Positions 1 through 5,798 of a DNA stretch of 5,813 nt are shown here, piece after piece. The translations under genes were made by a program, and so were the position numbers. The stretch comes from JBNKFQ01 sp050289385 (GTDB taxonomy: Bacteria > Pseudomonadota > Gammaproteobacteria > Pseudomonadales > Porticoccaceae), in the NCBI GenBank assembly GCA_050289385.1, contig JBNKFQ010000332.1, positions 1 through 5,813 of the forward strand, written 5' to 3'. The first letter of the stretch is position 1; every line of letters begins with the position of its first letter. The notes below the pieces were generated by a model. It ran no database searches. It saw only the letters and a program-made list of their open reading frames with translations, and was not told the DNA's origin.

Positions 1-176
1 AAATTTGTGCCAAGTTCTGCAGCACCATCCAGATAAAAGCCATCTGGATTAAAATTGTCAGCATCAACCCGGTAATAACCGGCTTCGGCATAAGAGTAGC
101 TTGGTTGATCAGCCTGGGCGATACAGGGAAGAATTGCGGAAATTGCAGCAGAAAGCAGTACTTTTTTAAATTTCAT
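1..176 (-). CDS. Outer-membrane beta-barrel-like protein, N-terminal part (runs off left edge)
   Basis: The first 58 codons are present; the rest lies beyond the window. The start is ATG at 176-174, preceded by an AAGGA Shine-Dalgarno site 8 nt upstream. An ATG at 181-179 is ruled out because it reaches a stop after two codons. Residues 1-22 form a clear signal peptide: a lysine-rich start (MKFKK), a hydrophobic core, and an AQA/D cleavage site at 22/23. The mature part begins with aromatic, alternating residues (SYSYAEAGYYRV, then an Asp/Asn-rich turn and GFYLDGAAELG). This resembles the first strands of small gammaproteobacterial outer-membrane barrels, such as the family often annotated Ax21-like, in which a 'Y-x-E-x-G-Y' strand is followed by 'D-G-x-x-x-x-G'. 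Export to the envelope is well supported; the family is inferred from about 36 mature residues. The gene has its own predicted promoter and is probably transcribed separately from purH. Confidence 0.75.
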   Translation of the reverse strand, partial: MKFKKVLLSAAISAILPCIAQADQPSYSYAEAGYYRVDADNFNPDGFYLDGAAELGTN

Positions 177-184
177 TTCATTTT

Positions 185-189
185 TCCTT
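185..189 (-). promoter_or_regulatory. Shine-Dalgarno site of the outer-membrane protein gene
   Basis: The minus strand reads AAGGA, separated from the ATG at 176 by 8 nt. It is the best ribosome binding site in the window and decides between two closely spaced ATGs. Confidence 0.7.
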
Positions 190-234
190 TTGAAAACTAC
201 ATCCAATCGCTTGCCAGAGTTGGCAGCGGAGAGC

Positions 235-263
235 TTTATATAAGAATCAGGCTAAGGAGTAAA
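235..263 (-). promoter_or_regulatory. Sigma70-like promoter for the outer-membrane protein gene
   Basis: On the minus strand, TTTACT at 263-258 (4 of 6 matches to the -35 consensus) is followed after exactly 17 nt by TATAAA at 240-235 (5 of 6 matches to the -10 consensus). Transcription would start near 228, giving a 5' leader of about 50 nt before the ATG at 176. The site lies just downstream of two inverted repeats that follow purH, so the arrangement 'end of purH unit, new promoter' is consistent. It is a prediction from sequence only. Confidence 0.5.
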
Positions 264-269
264 GAGGAA

Positions 270-316
270 GTGAGCCGGGAAGATAACAAAAAAGTTGAGA
301 TTTTTGGCCCGGTCAC
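270..316 (-). terminator. Imperfect inverted repeat, possible terminator between purH and the outer-membrane protein gene
   Basis: The arms CCCGGTCAC (308-316) and GTGAGCCGGG (270-279) pair with a single bulged base around a 28-nt loop that contains A and T runs. In minus-strand RNA the stem is followed by UUCCUCUUU, which is only moderately U-rich. The position, after purH and just before the -35 box of the next gene, fits a termination region. The long loop and weak U-tract make an intrinsic terminator uncertain. Confidence 0.3.
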
Positions 317-325
317 ATTTTTATC

Positions 326-362
326 TTTAGCGTTCAAGCTTCAAAAATGCCTGAACGCTAAA
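326..362 (-). terminator. Perfect 11-bp inverted repeat just after purH
   Basis: TTTAGCGTTCA (326-336) and TGAACGCTAAA (352-362) are perfect inverted repeats around a 15-nt loop, starting 13 nt after the purH stop codon. In minus-strand RNA this gives a stable stem at the 3' end of the purH message. No U-run follows on either strand, so it is more likely a transcript-end stabilising stem or part of a factor-dependent terminator than a classic intrinsic terminator. A protein-binding dyad is the alternative. Confidence 0.45.
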
Positions 363-375
363 AGGAGTTCACGCA

Positions 376-1953
376 TCAATGCCGAAAGTGTCGCATACCG
401 GTAAACACCATCGCCATGCCATGTTCATCGGCAGCGGCAATTACCTCTTCGTCGCGCATGGACCCGCCGGGTTGAATGATGGCACTGATACCAGCCGCCG
501 CTGCGTTATCGATGGCATCGCGGAATGGGAAGAAGGCATCGGAGGCCATGACAGCACCCTTGACTTCCAGGTTGGCATGTTCGGCTTTGATGGCCGCAAT
601 ACGAGCGGAATTAACCCGACTCATCTGGCCAGCACCGACACCGATAGTTTGCCCATTTTTTGCATAGACAATAGCGTTGGATTTAACCATTTTGGCGACT
701 TTCCAGGCAAACAGAAGGTCATTTAATTCCTGTTCTGTTGGCATTTTTCTGGTAGCGACTTTAAGGTCATTTTTGCTGACCATGCCGTTGTCTTTGTCCT
801 GGATCAGCAAGCCGCCATTCACACGTTTGTAGTCGAGTGCCTGTGGGCGTTTGTTGCCCCACTCACCACAGGCCAGCAGGCGCACATTTTTTTTGCTGGC
901 GATAACCTCTGTTGCGGCATCGGAAATAGCAGGCGCAATAATGACCTCTACAAACTGCTTTTCCACAATAGCCGCAGCGGTATCGGCGTCCAGTTCGCGA
1001 TTAAAAGCGATAATGCCGCCAAACGCAGATTCGCTGTCGGTCGCCCAGGCCAGTTGGTAGGCTGTATTTATGTCGCTGGCTACCGCTACTCCGCAGGGGT
1101 TGGCGTGTTTGACAATTACGCAAGCGGGTTCTTCAAACAACTTGACAGTTTCCAGCGCCGCGTCGGTGTCCGCTACGTTGTTAAAAGAGAGTTCCTTGCC
1201 TTGCAACTGTTTGGCGGTTGCAACCGAGGCTTCCTCAGGTTTGGCCTCTGTATAAAATGCGGCATTTTGATGCGGGTTTTCACCGTAGCGCATGTCCTGT
1301 GTTTTTACATATTGCACGTTATAGGTGTTTGGGAAATTCTGTGTATTGTTGGCCGTATCGCGCGCCCCAAAATGGTTGGCAATCATGCCGTCGTATCGAG
1401 CTGTATGCTCGAACGCTTTTACCATGAGTTCATAACGTCTTTCATAGTTCAGCGCGCCATTGTTTGTTTGCATTTCCGTGATAATGCTCTGGTAGTCACT
1501 GGCATTGACCACGATCGCAACATCTTTGTGATTTTTGGCCGCGGAGCGCACCATGGTCGGGCCGCCAATGTCGATGTTTTCGATTGCGGTGGGCAGGTCG
1601 CAATTCGGGTCAGCTACTGTTTGCTCAAAGGGGTAAAGGTTTACCACTACCATATCGATTGGTTTTATACCGTGTGTGTTCATTACGTCATCGTCGGTAC
1701 CGCGTCGCCCGAGAATACCGCCATGGACCTTGGGATGAAGGGTTTTGACGCGACCGTCCATCATCTCCGGAAAACCCGTGTAATCCGATACTTCTAGCGC
1801 CGGTACGCCATTTTCGGTCAGCAGACGAAAGGTGCCGCCAGTAGAGAGAATCTCGACACCACAAGCACTGAGCGCCGTGGCAAATTCAACAATTCCGGTT
1901 TTATCAGATACGCTGATCAGAGCGCGTTTGACAGGGATAAGTTGGTCAGTCAT
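376..1953 (-). CDS. purH: Bifunctional AICAR transformylase / IMP cyclohydrolase
   Basis: This cytoplasmic enzyme carries out the last two steps of de novo IMP synthesis: formylation of AICAR using 10-formyl-tetrahydrofolate, then ring closure to IMP. The 525-residue product is close to the usual length (529 in E. coli). The N-terminal cyclohydrolase domain (about 1-200) has the family signatures RALISVSDKTG (10-20), STGGT (37-41) and GRVKTLHPKVHGG (67-79). The transformylase domain has RYGENPHQ (222-229), the catalytic Lys-His pair at 282-283 followed by NPCG (285-288), and SDAFFPFRD (471-479). No key residue is missing and the frame is intact. The start is ATG at 1953-1951; the Shine-Dalgarno match upstream is weak (GGGA, over 10 nt away). 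It lies 86 bp downstream of fis. purD, often the next gene in pseudomonads, is not directly downstream. Confidence 0.98.
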   Translation of the reverse strand: MTDQLIPVKRALISVSDKTGIVEFATALSACGVEILSTGGTFRLLTENGVPALEVSDYTGFPEMMDGRVKTLHPKVHGGILGRRGTDDDVMNTHGIKPIDMVVVNLYPFEQTVADPNCDLPTAIENIDIGGPTMVRSAAKNHKDVAIVVNASDYQSIITEMQTNNGALNYERRYELMVKAFEHTARYDGMIANHFGARDTANNTQNFPNTYNVQYVKTQDMRYGENPHQNAAFYTEAKPEEASVATAKQLQGKELSFNNVADTDAALETVKLFEEPACVIVKHANPCGVAVASDINTAYQLAWATDSESAFGGIIAFNRELDADTAAAIVEKQFVEVIIAPAISDAATEVIASKKNVRLLACGEWGNKRPQALDYKRVNGGLLIQDKDNGMVSKNDLKVATRKMPTEQELNDLLFAWKVAKMVKSNAIVYAKNGQTIGVGAGQMSRVNSARIAAIKAEHANLEVKGAVMASDAFFPFRDAIDNAAAAGISAIIQPGGSMRDEEVIAAADEHGMAMVFTGMRHFRH

Positions 1954-1972
1954 TCAATAGTGTTTCCCGGGT

Positions 1973-2020
1973 AAGTGATTCAAGAGCCAAGTGATTTCAA
2001 AGCCAGGTAATTTCAAAGTG
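1973..2020. repeat. Three degenerate 16-bp tandem repeats between fis and purH
   Basis: Three consecutive 16-bp units lie at 1973-1988 (AAGTGATTCAAGAGCC), 1989-2004 (AAGTGATTTCAAAGCC) and 2005-2020 (AGGTAATTTCAAAGTG). The first two differ at few positions and the third is more diverged. They fill most of the 86-bp fis-purH gap, directly upstream of the purH translation start. Function is unknown: they may be a local duplication or repeated operator half-sites. I do not recognise a PurR operator in them. Confidence 0.55.
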
Positions 2021-2039
2021 AGCAGGCCGGTTGGCGAGT

Positions 2040-2336
2040 TCACAGCAAATTGTGTTGTTTGAGCTTTTTACGCAAGGTGCCGCGATTAAGCCCCAAAATC
2101 TGTGCCGCCTTGCTCTGGTTGTTGCGTGTATAGGCCATGGTGGTCTCCAGCAGCGGCAGTTCGACTTCGCTGATAACCAGATCGTACAGATCAGTCGTCA
2201 TTTGGCCGTCCAGGTATTCGAAGAAATGCTGTAAGGCAAATTCCGCGCAGTGGCGCAGCGATTCGTGTTCGTGTGCTTCGGAATCCGGCTCTGCCGCTTC
2301 GGTGTCGGCTTCGATGGTAAAGGTATCGATTGTCAT
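2040..2336 (-). CDS. fis: DNA-binding protein Fis
   Basis: Fis is a small dimeric nucleoid protein that bends DNA, activates rRNA and tRNA promoters and stimulates some site-specific recombination. The product has 98 residues, exactly the E. coli length. The conserved core begins at LRHCAEFAL (27-35) and continues through DLYDLVISEVELPLLE (49-64). The C-terminal helix-turn-helix (about 73-94) ends in NRGTLRKKLK. Asn84, Arg85, Thr87, Arg89 and Lys90 occupy the same numbered positions as the E. coli DNA-contact residues. The first 26 residues, which in E. coli form the beta-hairpin arm used in Hin/Gin stimulation, are strongly acidic here and do not resemble the E. coli arm. The ATG overlaps the dusB stop by 4 bp (ATGA), so translation is probably coupled to dusB, the usual dusB-fis operon arrangement. 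Confidence 0.97.
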   Translation of the reverse strand: MTIDTFTIEADTEAAEPDSEAHEHESLRHCAEFALQHFFEYLDGQMTTDLYDLVISEVELPLLETTMAYTRNNQSKAAQILGLNRGTLRKKLKQHNLL

Positions 2337-3343
2337 GCTACTTGATCCTGAATTTGTTCCGGTTCATTGAACAGGTGTTCAATGAATTTCAGTTGTTGTT
2401 GTGGTTCTGTCAGTTGATTAAATACAGCACGACATGTGCTGCCGGCATTCAAGGTTTGCAGATACCATCCAACATGTTTGCGTGCAATCCTCAGGCCGGA
2501 AAAATCTCCATAGTGACTGTGCAATTCGCCCAGGTGTCTTAGCAAGAGCTCACGAATTTCTGCAGACTCGGGTTCTGGCAGGGCATGCCCGGTTTGCAGG
2601 AAGTGATTGATCTCTCTGAAGATCCACGGCCTGCCCTGAGCGCTGCGTCCGATCATCACCGCGGCGGCGCCAGTATATTCCAATACATGCTTTGCCTTTT
2701 GCGGCGAGTCGATATCACCGTTGGCAAATACCGGAATCGAGACGGCACGCACAATGTCGGCAATGGTATCGTACTCTGCTGTGCCGTTAAATCGACATTC
2801 GCGCGTGCGGCCATGAACAGACAGGGCAGCTATCCCGCTATCCTCTGCTAACCGGGCAATGTCTACGCCATTGCGTTGTTCAGAATTCCAGCCGGTACGA
2901 ATTTTCAGGGTTACGGGAACATCCACTGCGGTAACGACGCTTTGCAAGATTTTTGCCACCAGTGTTTCATCGCGAAGCAGGGCAGAACCCGCCGCCTTCT
3001 TGCAGACTTTTTTTGCCGGGCAACCCATATTGATATCAATAATTTGCGCACCGAGTTCCACATTAGCTTGAGCTGCCCCGGCCATCATGGCGGGGTCAGC
3101 TCCTGCAATTTGTACCACTCGGGGCGCTGGTTCGTCGCAGTGGATGCGGCGTTGTCGAGATTTTTGGCTATTCCACAAGCGCAAATCGGAAGTCACCATT
3201 TCGGACACCACCAGCCCGGCGCCGAGTTCACGGCATAACCGGCGAAACGGCAAGTCGGTCACTCCCGCCATCGGTGCCAGGATGGTCGGTTGTTCACTGG
3301 TAAAAGGGCCGATCTGAAACAATTTTGCTCCCGGGGAGTTCAT
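2333..3343 (-). CDS. dusB: tRNA-dihydrouridine synthase B
   Basis: This is a flavin-dependent enzyme that reduces specific uridines in the tRNA D-loop to dihydrouridine; position 17 is the target reported for E. coli DusB. The product has 336 residues against 321 in E. coli, the excess being split between a longer N-terminus and the C-terminal tail. A TIM-barrel FMN domain (about 18-250) carries APMAGVTDLPFR (23-34), INMGCPAKKV (104-113) with the catalytic Cys108, LKIRTGW (146-152), HGRTR (177-181), ANGDI (207-211) and GRSAQGRPWIF (232-242). The C-terminal helical tRNA-binding domain follows. The ATG at 3343-3341 is preceded by a purine-rich GCGAGAGAA stretch that serves as a weak ribosome binding site. 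It overlaps fis by 4 bp; the pairing with fis supports DusB over DusA or DusC. Confidence 0.97.
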   Translation of the reverse strand: MNSPGAKLFQIGPFTSEQPTILAPMAGVTDLPFRRLCRELGAGLVVSEMVTSDLRLWNSQKSRQRRIHCDEPAPRVVQIAGADPAMMAGAAQANVELGAQIIDINMGCPAKKVCKKAAGSALLRDETLVAKILQSVVTAVDVPVTLKIRTGWNSEQRNGVDIARLAEDSGIAALSVHGRTRECRFNGTAEYDTIADIVRAVSIPVFANGDIDSPQKAKHVLEYTGAAAVMIGRSAQGRPWIFREINHFLQTGHALPEPESAEIRELLLRHLGELHSHYGDFSGLRIARKHVGWYLQTLNAGSTCRAVFNQLTEPQQQLKFIEHLFNEPEQIQDQVA

Positions 3344-3494
3344 TGATGTTCTCTCGCCTGTGACCGATATTCATCGTAAAGCCAGCGCACCATATTTGCT
3401 CTGGTGACTTGCTCGGGTCCATGAAGAGAGAGTGGTCAATGCGAAAGCTGCCAATGATACTTGTTTTACAGAGGGGGCAAAAGTGGTAAGCCAA
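3340..3494 (-). other. Gap before dusB holding a possible frame-disrupted small ORF
   Basis: The 161 bp between the DUF3426 gene and dusB contain no intact gene I can support. Two partial reading frames look mildly coding. One opens at a TTG (3494-3492) and reads LAYHFCPLCKTSIIGSF..., with a CPLC pair, then continues out into the dusB start region. A second frame, open from 3435, reads PEQVTRANMVRWLYDEYR... and stops at 3342-3340, overlapping the dusB ATG as ATGA, the same coupling geometry as dusB-fis. Adding one base in the CCC run at 3415-3417 would join them into a peptide of about 51 residues. There is no Shine-Dalgarno site before the TTG. It could be a decayed gene, a short coupled leader peptide (ATG at 3393, 17 codons), or chance. 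This gap would also be the place for a dusB-fis promoter, but I see no good match. Confidence 0.25.
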
Positions 3495-3504
3495 TAATGA
3501 CTGG

Positions 3505-4662
3505 CTAATTGGTCACTAAGAGTGAATAACTGGATGCGTCTGGTCCGGGGTCGACAATTTCCAGACGGATTCGCACCGGTTGATTGCGAGGAAACAATTT
3601 TACGCCGTCCAGTTCCCCGTGCAGGTACTCATCCGGTTTAAAACGGCGTTGTGCTACTCGCCTTCCTTGCAGATCATCAAAGTACAGCAGCAAATTCGGG
3701 AACTGTTGGTCAAAATTGGCGCGATTTTCCAGTATTGCCTCAACCAGCAGTGCGCCCTCCGTTGACGGGTGGCTGTAGACCAGCAAATGCTCACTTTTGA
3801 TTTTGCCCGGGTCGGTCAACGGAGATATTGAACACTTCAGTACTTTGCACACTCCTGTCAGCCAACCGCGGTACTCAGGATTGAGAGACAGTTGGTCGCT
3901 ATAGAAATAGACATACTGCAGTGGCAGTAAAAGCGTTGCCACCAGACTGGCGGCCACCAGCCAGGGTTGGTGCGGTTTTGAGTGCCGTTGTCGCACAGGG
4001 AACGGTGGGCTGTCTTCAAACGCTTCTGTATCTGCAGCACCGTCGTCTTCGGCAGTATCCAGAATACTGCCGGAAGGCTCAGTTGGCGCTGGTATTTCGA
4101 GCAACGCCTGTGCTGGCGCCGACTCTGTATCCTGCTCGTCTGGCAATTGTATCGGAGTGGAATCGCTGTCCTTATCTAGATCGGTGGACTTGCTTTCAGC
4201 CGGCAGATCTTCCGACTCTGGCTCCGATTCTGATTCTGATTCCGGTTCAACGGGTATGGTTGCCTTTGTTGTGTGTTCCTCTACCCCGGTTTCAATATCA
4301 TTGTCGGCATCGGCATCGGCATCGGCATCGGCATCGGCATCGGCATCAATATGCGCATCAACATCGGCGTTAACGCTGGTGCCGGTCGTTTGCTCTGGGT
4401 CAGGTAATGGTACCGGCGTGGATGGTGACAAGTCGGCTTCGGGGTTTTCCTCCAGGGAGGGGGGAGTGGCATCGTTCGGGATGGCAAGGTTTTCTGTCGC
4501 TGCGAGTTGTTTGTCGCCTGAAGCGTCTGTTTTTTGATACAGGGTCGCATCAAATATGGTCAGGCAGGCTCCGCACCGCACCAGGCCATTGGCCACTTTG
4601 AGCTGCGTGGCAGTGGCGTGGAATGCAATCTGGCAGGACGGGCATTGGGTAATTAACGTCAC
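3505..4662 (-). CDS. Zinc-ribbon, single-pass membrane protein with DUF3426 domain
   Basis: The role is unknown; the family is commonly found beside prmA in pseudomonads and relatives. The 385-residue product has four parts. First, an MJ0042-type zinc ribbon (about 1-40) has CPSC at 7-10 and CGAC at 30-33. Second, a long Pro/Glu/Asp-rich linker (about 44-230) contains an Asp-Ala repeat at 106-120 and an SESESE stretch near 141-147. Third, one hydrophobic membrane segment lies at about 234-254, just after basic residues. Fourth, a DUF3426 domain covers about 255-385, with Cys272 and Cys277 and the strand-rich ending LLVYSHPSTEGALLVEA..., LLLYFDDLQGRRVAQRRF. The predicted topology puts the zinc ribbon in the cytoplasm and the C-terminus in the periplasm. 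The start is GTG at 4662-4660, chosen because the family begins just before the first CxxC and no upstream ATG exists. It lies 66 bp after prmA with no terminator between, so it is probably co-transcribed. Confidence 0.9.
   Translation of the reverse strand: MTLITQCPSCQIAFHATATQLKVANGLVRCGACLTIFDATLYQKTDASGDKQLAATENLAIPNDATPPSLEENPEADLSPSTPVPLPDPEQTTGTSVNADVDAHIDADADADADADADADNDIETGVEEHTTKATIPVEPESESESEPESEDLPAESKSTDLDKDSDSTPIQLPDEQDTESAPAQALLEIPAPTEPSGSILDTAEDDGAADTEAFEDSPPFPVRQRHSKPHQPWLVAASLVATLLLPLQYVYFYSDQLSLNPEYRGWLTGVCKVLKCSISPLTDPGKIKSEHLLVYSHPSTEGALLVEAILENRANFDQQFPNLLLYFDDLQGRRVAQRRFKPDEYLHGELDGVKLFPRNQPVRIRLEIVDPGPDASSYSLLVTN
4304..4345. repeat. Hexanucleotide tandem repeat inside the DUF3426 gene
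   Basis: Seven perfect copies of TCGGCA (minus strand: TGCCGA, read as GAT GCC codons) encode alternating Asp-Ala in the acidic linker. The unit length is a multiple of three, so copy-number change by slippage would lengthen or shorten the linker without breaking the frame. Flanking imperfect GCATC-type units (4346-4365) suggest an older, partly decayed expansion. Confidence 0.9.
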
Positions 4663-4728
4663 AGTTATCCAGGGCCTGTTAGCACTAATTGAATTATCGC
4701 TGTTGTGGTGCCTTATATCGCGCAGATT

Positions 4729-5619
4729 CTATCCCGTTACGACTTTTTTCGCAGCGGTCAATCGCACCCATTCTTGCAATTGTGCGGCAGGTTCAAACTC
4801 AAATTGTTGTGAATAACGGTCAATGACATCGCTTGACTGGCATTCAATCAGCCCGGAGAGGCACAGTTTGCCCCCGGCGACAGTCAGGTTTGAAAGTGTT
4901 TCCACCAGTGCAATCAGTGGAGCGGCAAGAATATTGGCGACAGTAATGTCCGCTTGAACATCGGGCAGGTTATCGGGCAAGCAGGCTGTTAATCGCTGCG
5001 GATCAATGCCATTGCGGGTGCCATTGTCCCGGGTGGCGAGCAGGGCTTGCGGGTCGTTGTCCACGGCAACGACCTGAGAAGCGCCCAGCAAAAGGGCGGC
5101 AATGCCGAGAATGCCAGAGCCGCAGCCGTAGTCGACTACGGTTTTTCCTGTCAGGTCAAGGGCATCAAGCCACTGGAGGCAGAGAAAGGTCGTGGGATGA
5201 GTGCCGGTGCCAAAGGCAAGGCCGGGATCAAGCAGTAAATTGACGGCATTGGGTTGTGGTGGTTTCAGCCAGCCAGGGCAAACCCAGAGTCGCTCGCCAC
5301 ACTGTATTGGCTGATAATGTTTCATCCATTCCCGTTCCCAGTCCTTGTCTTCAAGGATATCCCAGCGATGGCTCGGCAGGTCGGCGCCGTAGATGGCGGT
5401 TGCCTGAACGGTGGTGAGGTCAGTATCGGTGTCGGCCGGAAACAGGCCGGTAATGCGTATGCTGTTCCAGAGCGGCGTTTCGCCAACGCCGGGTTCCAGG
5501 ATTGGCTGGTCGGCGTTGTCTTCCAGAGTGACCGAAACGGCTCCGACGGCCAACAACAGGTTGTCTATGGCATCGGCAGATGCGCGGTCGGTTTGTATTC
5601 GCAGTTGGAGCCATGTCAT
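4729..5619 (-). CDS. prmA: Ribosomal protein L11 methyltransferase
   Basis: PrmA is a cytoplasmic SAM-dependent enzyme that trimethylates several amino groups of ribosomal protein L11. The product has 296 residues (293 in E. coli) and aligns along its whole length with what I recall of the E. coli protein. The N-terminal L11-recognition domain covers about 1-90 and starts MTWLQLRI. Next come EDKDWEREW (90-98) and the hallmark DPGLAFGTGTHPTT (131-144). The methyltransferase domain carries SAM motif I VVDYGCGSGILG (161-172), the acidic residue ending the second strand (VAVDNDP, 184-190), and the NILA catalytic loop (229-232). The start at ATG 5619-5617 is fixed by homology, because no Shine-Dalgarno sequence is visible. 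Degenerate heptamer repeats occupy the upstream sequence to within 5 nt of the ATG. The gene follows what is probably accC, as in many gammaproteobacteria. Confidence 0.97.
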   Translation of the reverse strand: MTWLQLRIQTDRASADAIDNLLLAVGAVSVTLEDNADQPILEPGVGETPLWNSIRITGLFPADTDTDLTTVQATAIYGADLPSHRWDILEDKDWEREWMKHYQPIQCGERLWVCPGWLKPPQPNAVNLLLDPGLAFGTGTHPTTFLCLQWLDALDLTGKTVVDYGCGSGILGIAALLLGASQVVAVDNDPQALLATRDNGTRNGIDPQRLTACLPDNLPDVQADITVANILAAPLIALVETLSNLTVAGGKLCLSGLIECQSSDVIDRYSQQFEFEPAAQLQEWVRLTAAKKVVTG

Positions 5620-5624
5620 AGTGG

Positions 5625-5652
5625 CGTTCGACGTTGGATGTTGGACGTTAGA
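5625..5652. repeat. Four degenerate heptamers inverted relative to the main array
   Basis: Four consecutive 7-bp units on the plus strand are CGTTCGA (5625-5631), CGTTGGA (5632-5638), TGTTGGA (5639-5645) and CGTTAGA (5646-5652), consensus YGTTNGA. The main array at 5696-5798 reads TGTTCGA on the minus strand, so these are the same motif in the opposite orientation. They end 5 nt before the prmA ATG, where a ribosome binding site would be expected. Confidence 0.75.
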
Positions 5653-5695
5653 CGAAAAGCTTGATTACGTAGTAAAGCATTGCTCAATACTGTTC
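5653..5695. other. Spacer between the two heptamer blocks
   Basis: This is 43 bp of unique sequence forming the loop between inverted heptamer blocks. On the minus strand it contains TTTACT (5675-5670) and, 18 nt on, TCTAAC at the edge of the degenerate block, a poor promoter match (4 of 6 each). No convincing promoter for prmA is visible. Confidence 0.4.

Positions 5696-5798
<103 letters not shown>

Noticed and set aside
336..341. HindIII sites (also at 5657 and at the right edge) as possible cloning junctions
   Set aside because: The sequence on both sides fits native gene order and there is no vector sequence. Six-base sites occur by chance.
105..404. A 99-codon plus-strand frame across the left intergenic region
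   Set aside because: It overlaps the signal-peptide gene, its promoter and the end of purH in antisense. It has no ribosome binding site and its composition is unlike a protein.
1054..1797. A 247-codon open frame on the plus strand
   Set aside because: It lies wholly opposite purH, a full-length gene with all family motifs. Its translation is rich in Cys, Val and aromatic residues in no recognisable pattern. It is an antisense shadow.
3501..3530. Possible terminator after the DUF3426 gene
   Set aside because: Only 5-bp arms (AGCCA/TGGCT or CCAAT/ATTGG) with no T-run are present. This is too weak to call.
4157..4537. A 126-codon plus-strand frame with Ser-Ala repeats, plus neighbouring frames with His-Arg and Met-Pro repeats
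   Set aside because: These are other-frame readings of the hexanucleotide repeat and acidic linker of the DUF3426 gene. The repeats open all frames, so length is not evidence of coding.
5254..5664. A 136-codon plus-strand frame opposite prmA
   Set aside because: It is antisense to the well-supported N-terminal half of prmA and ends in the heptamer region. No family resemblance is seen.
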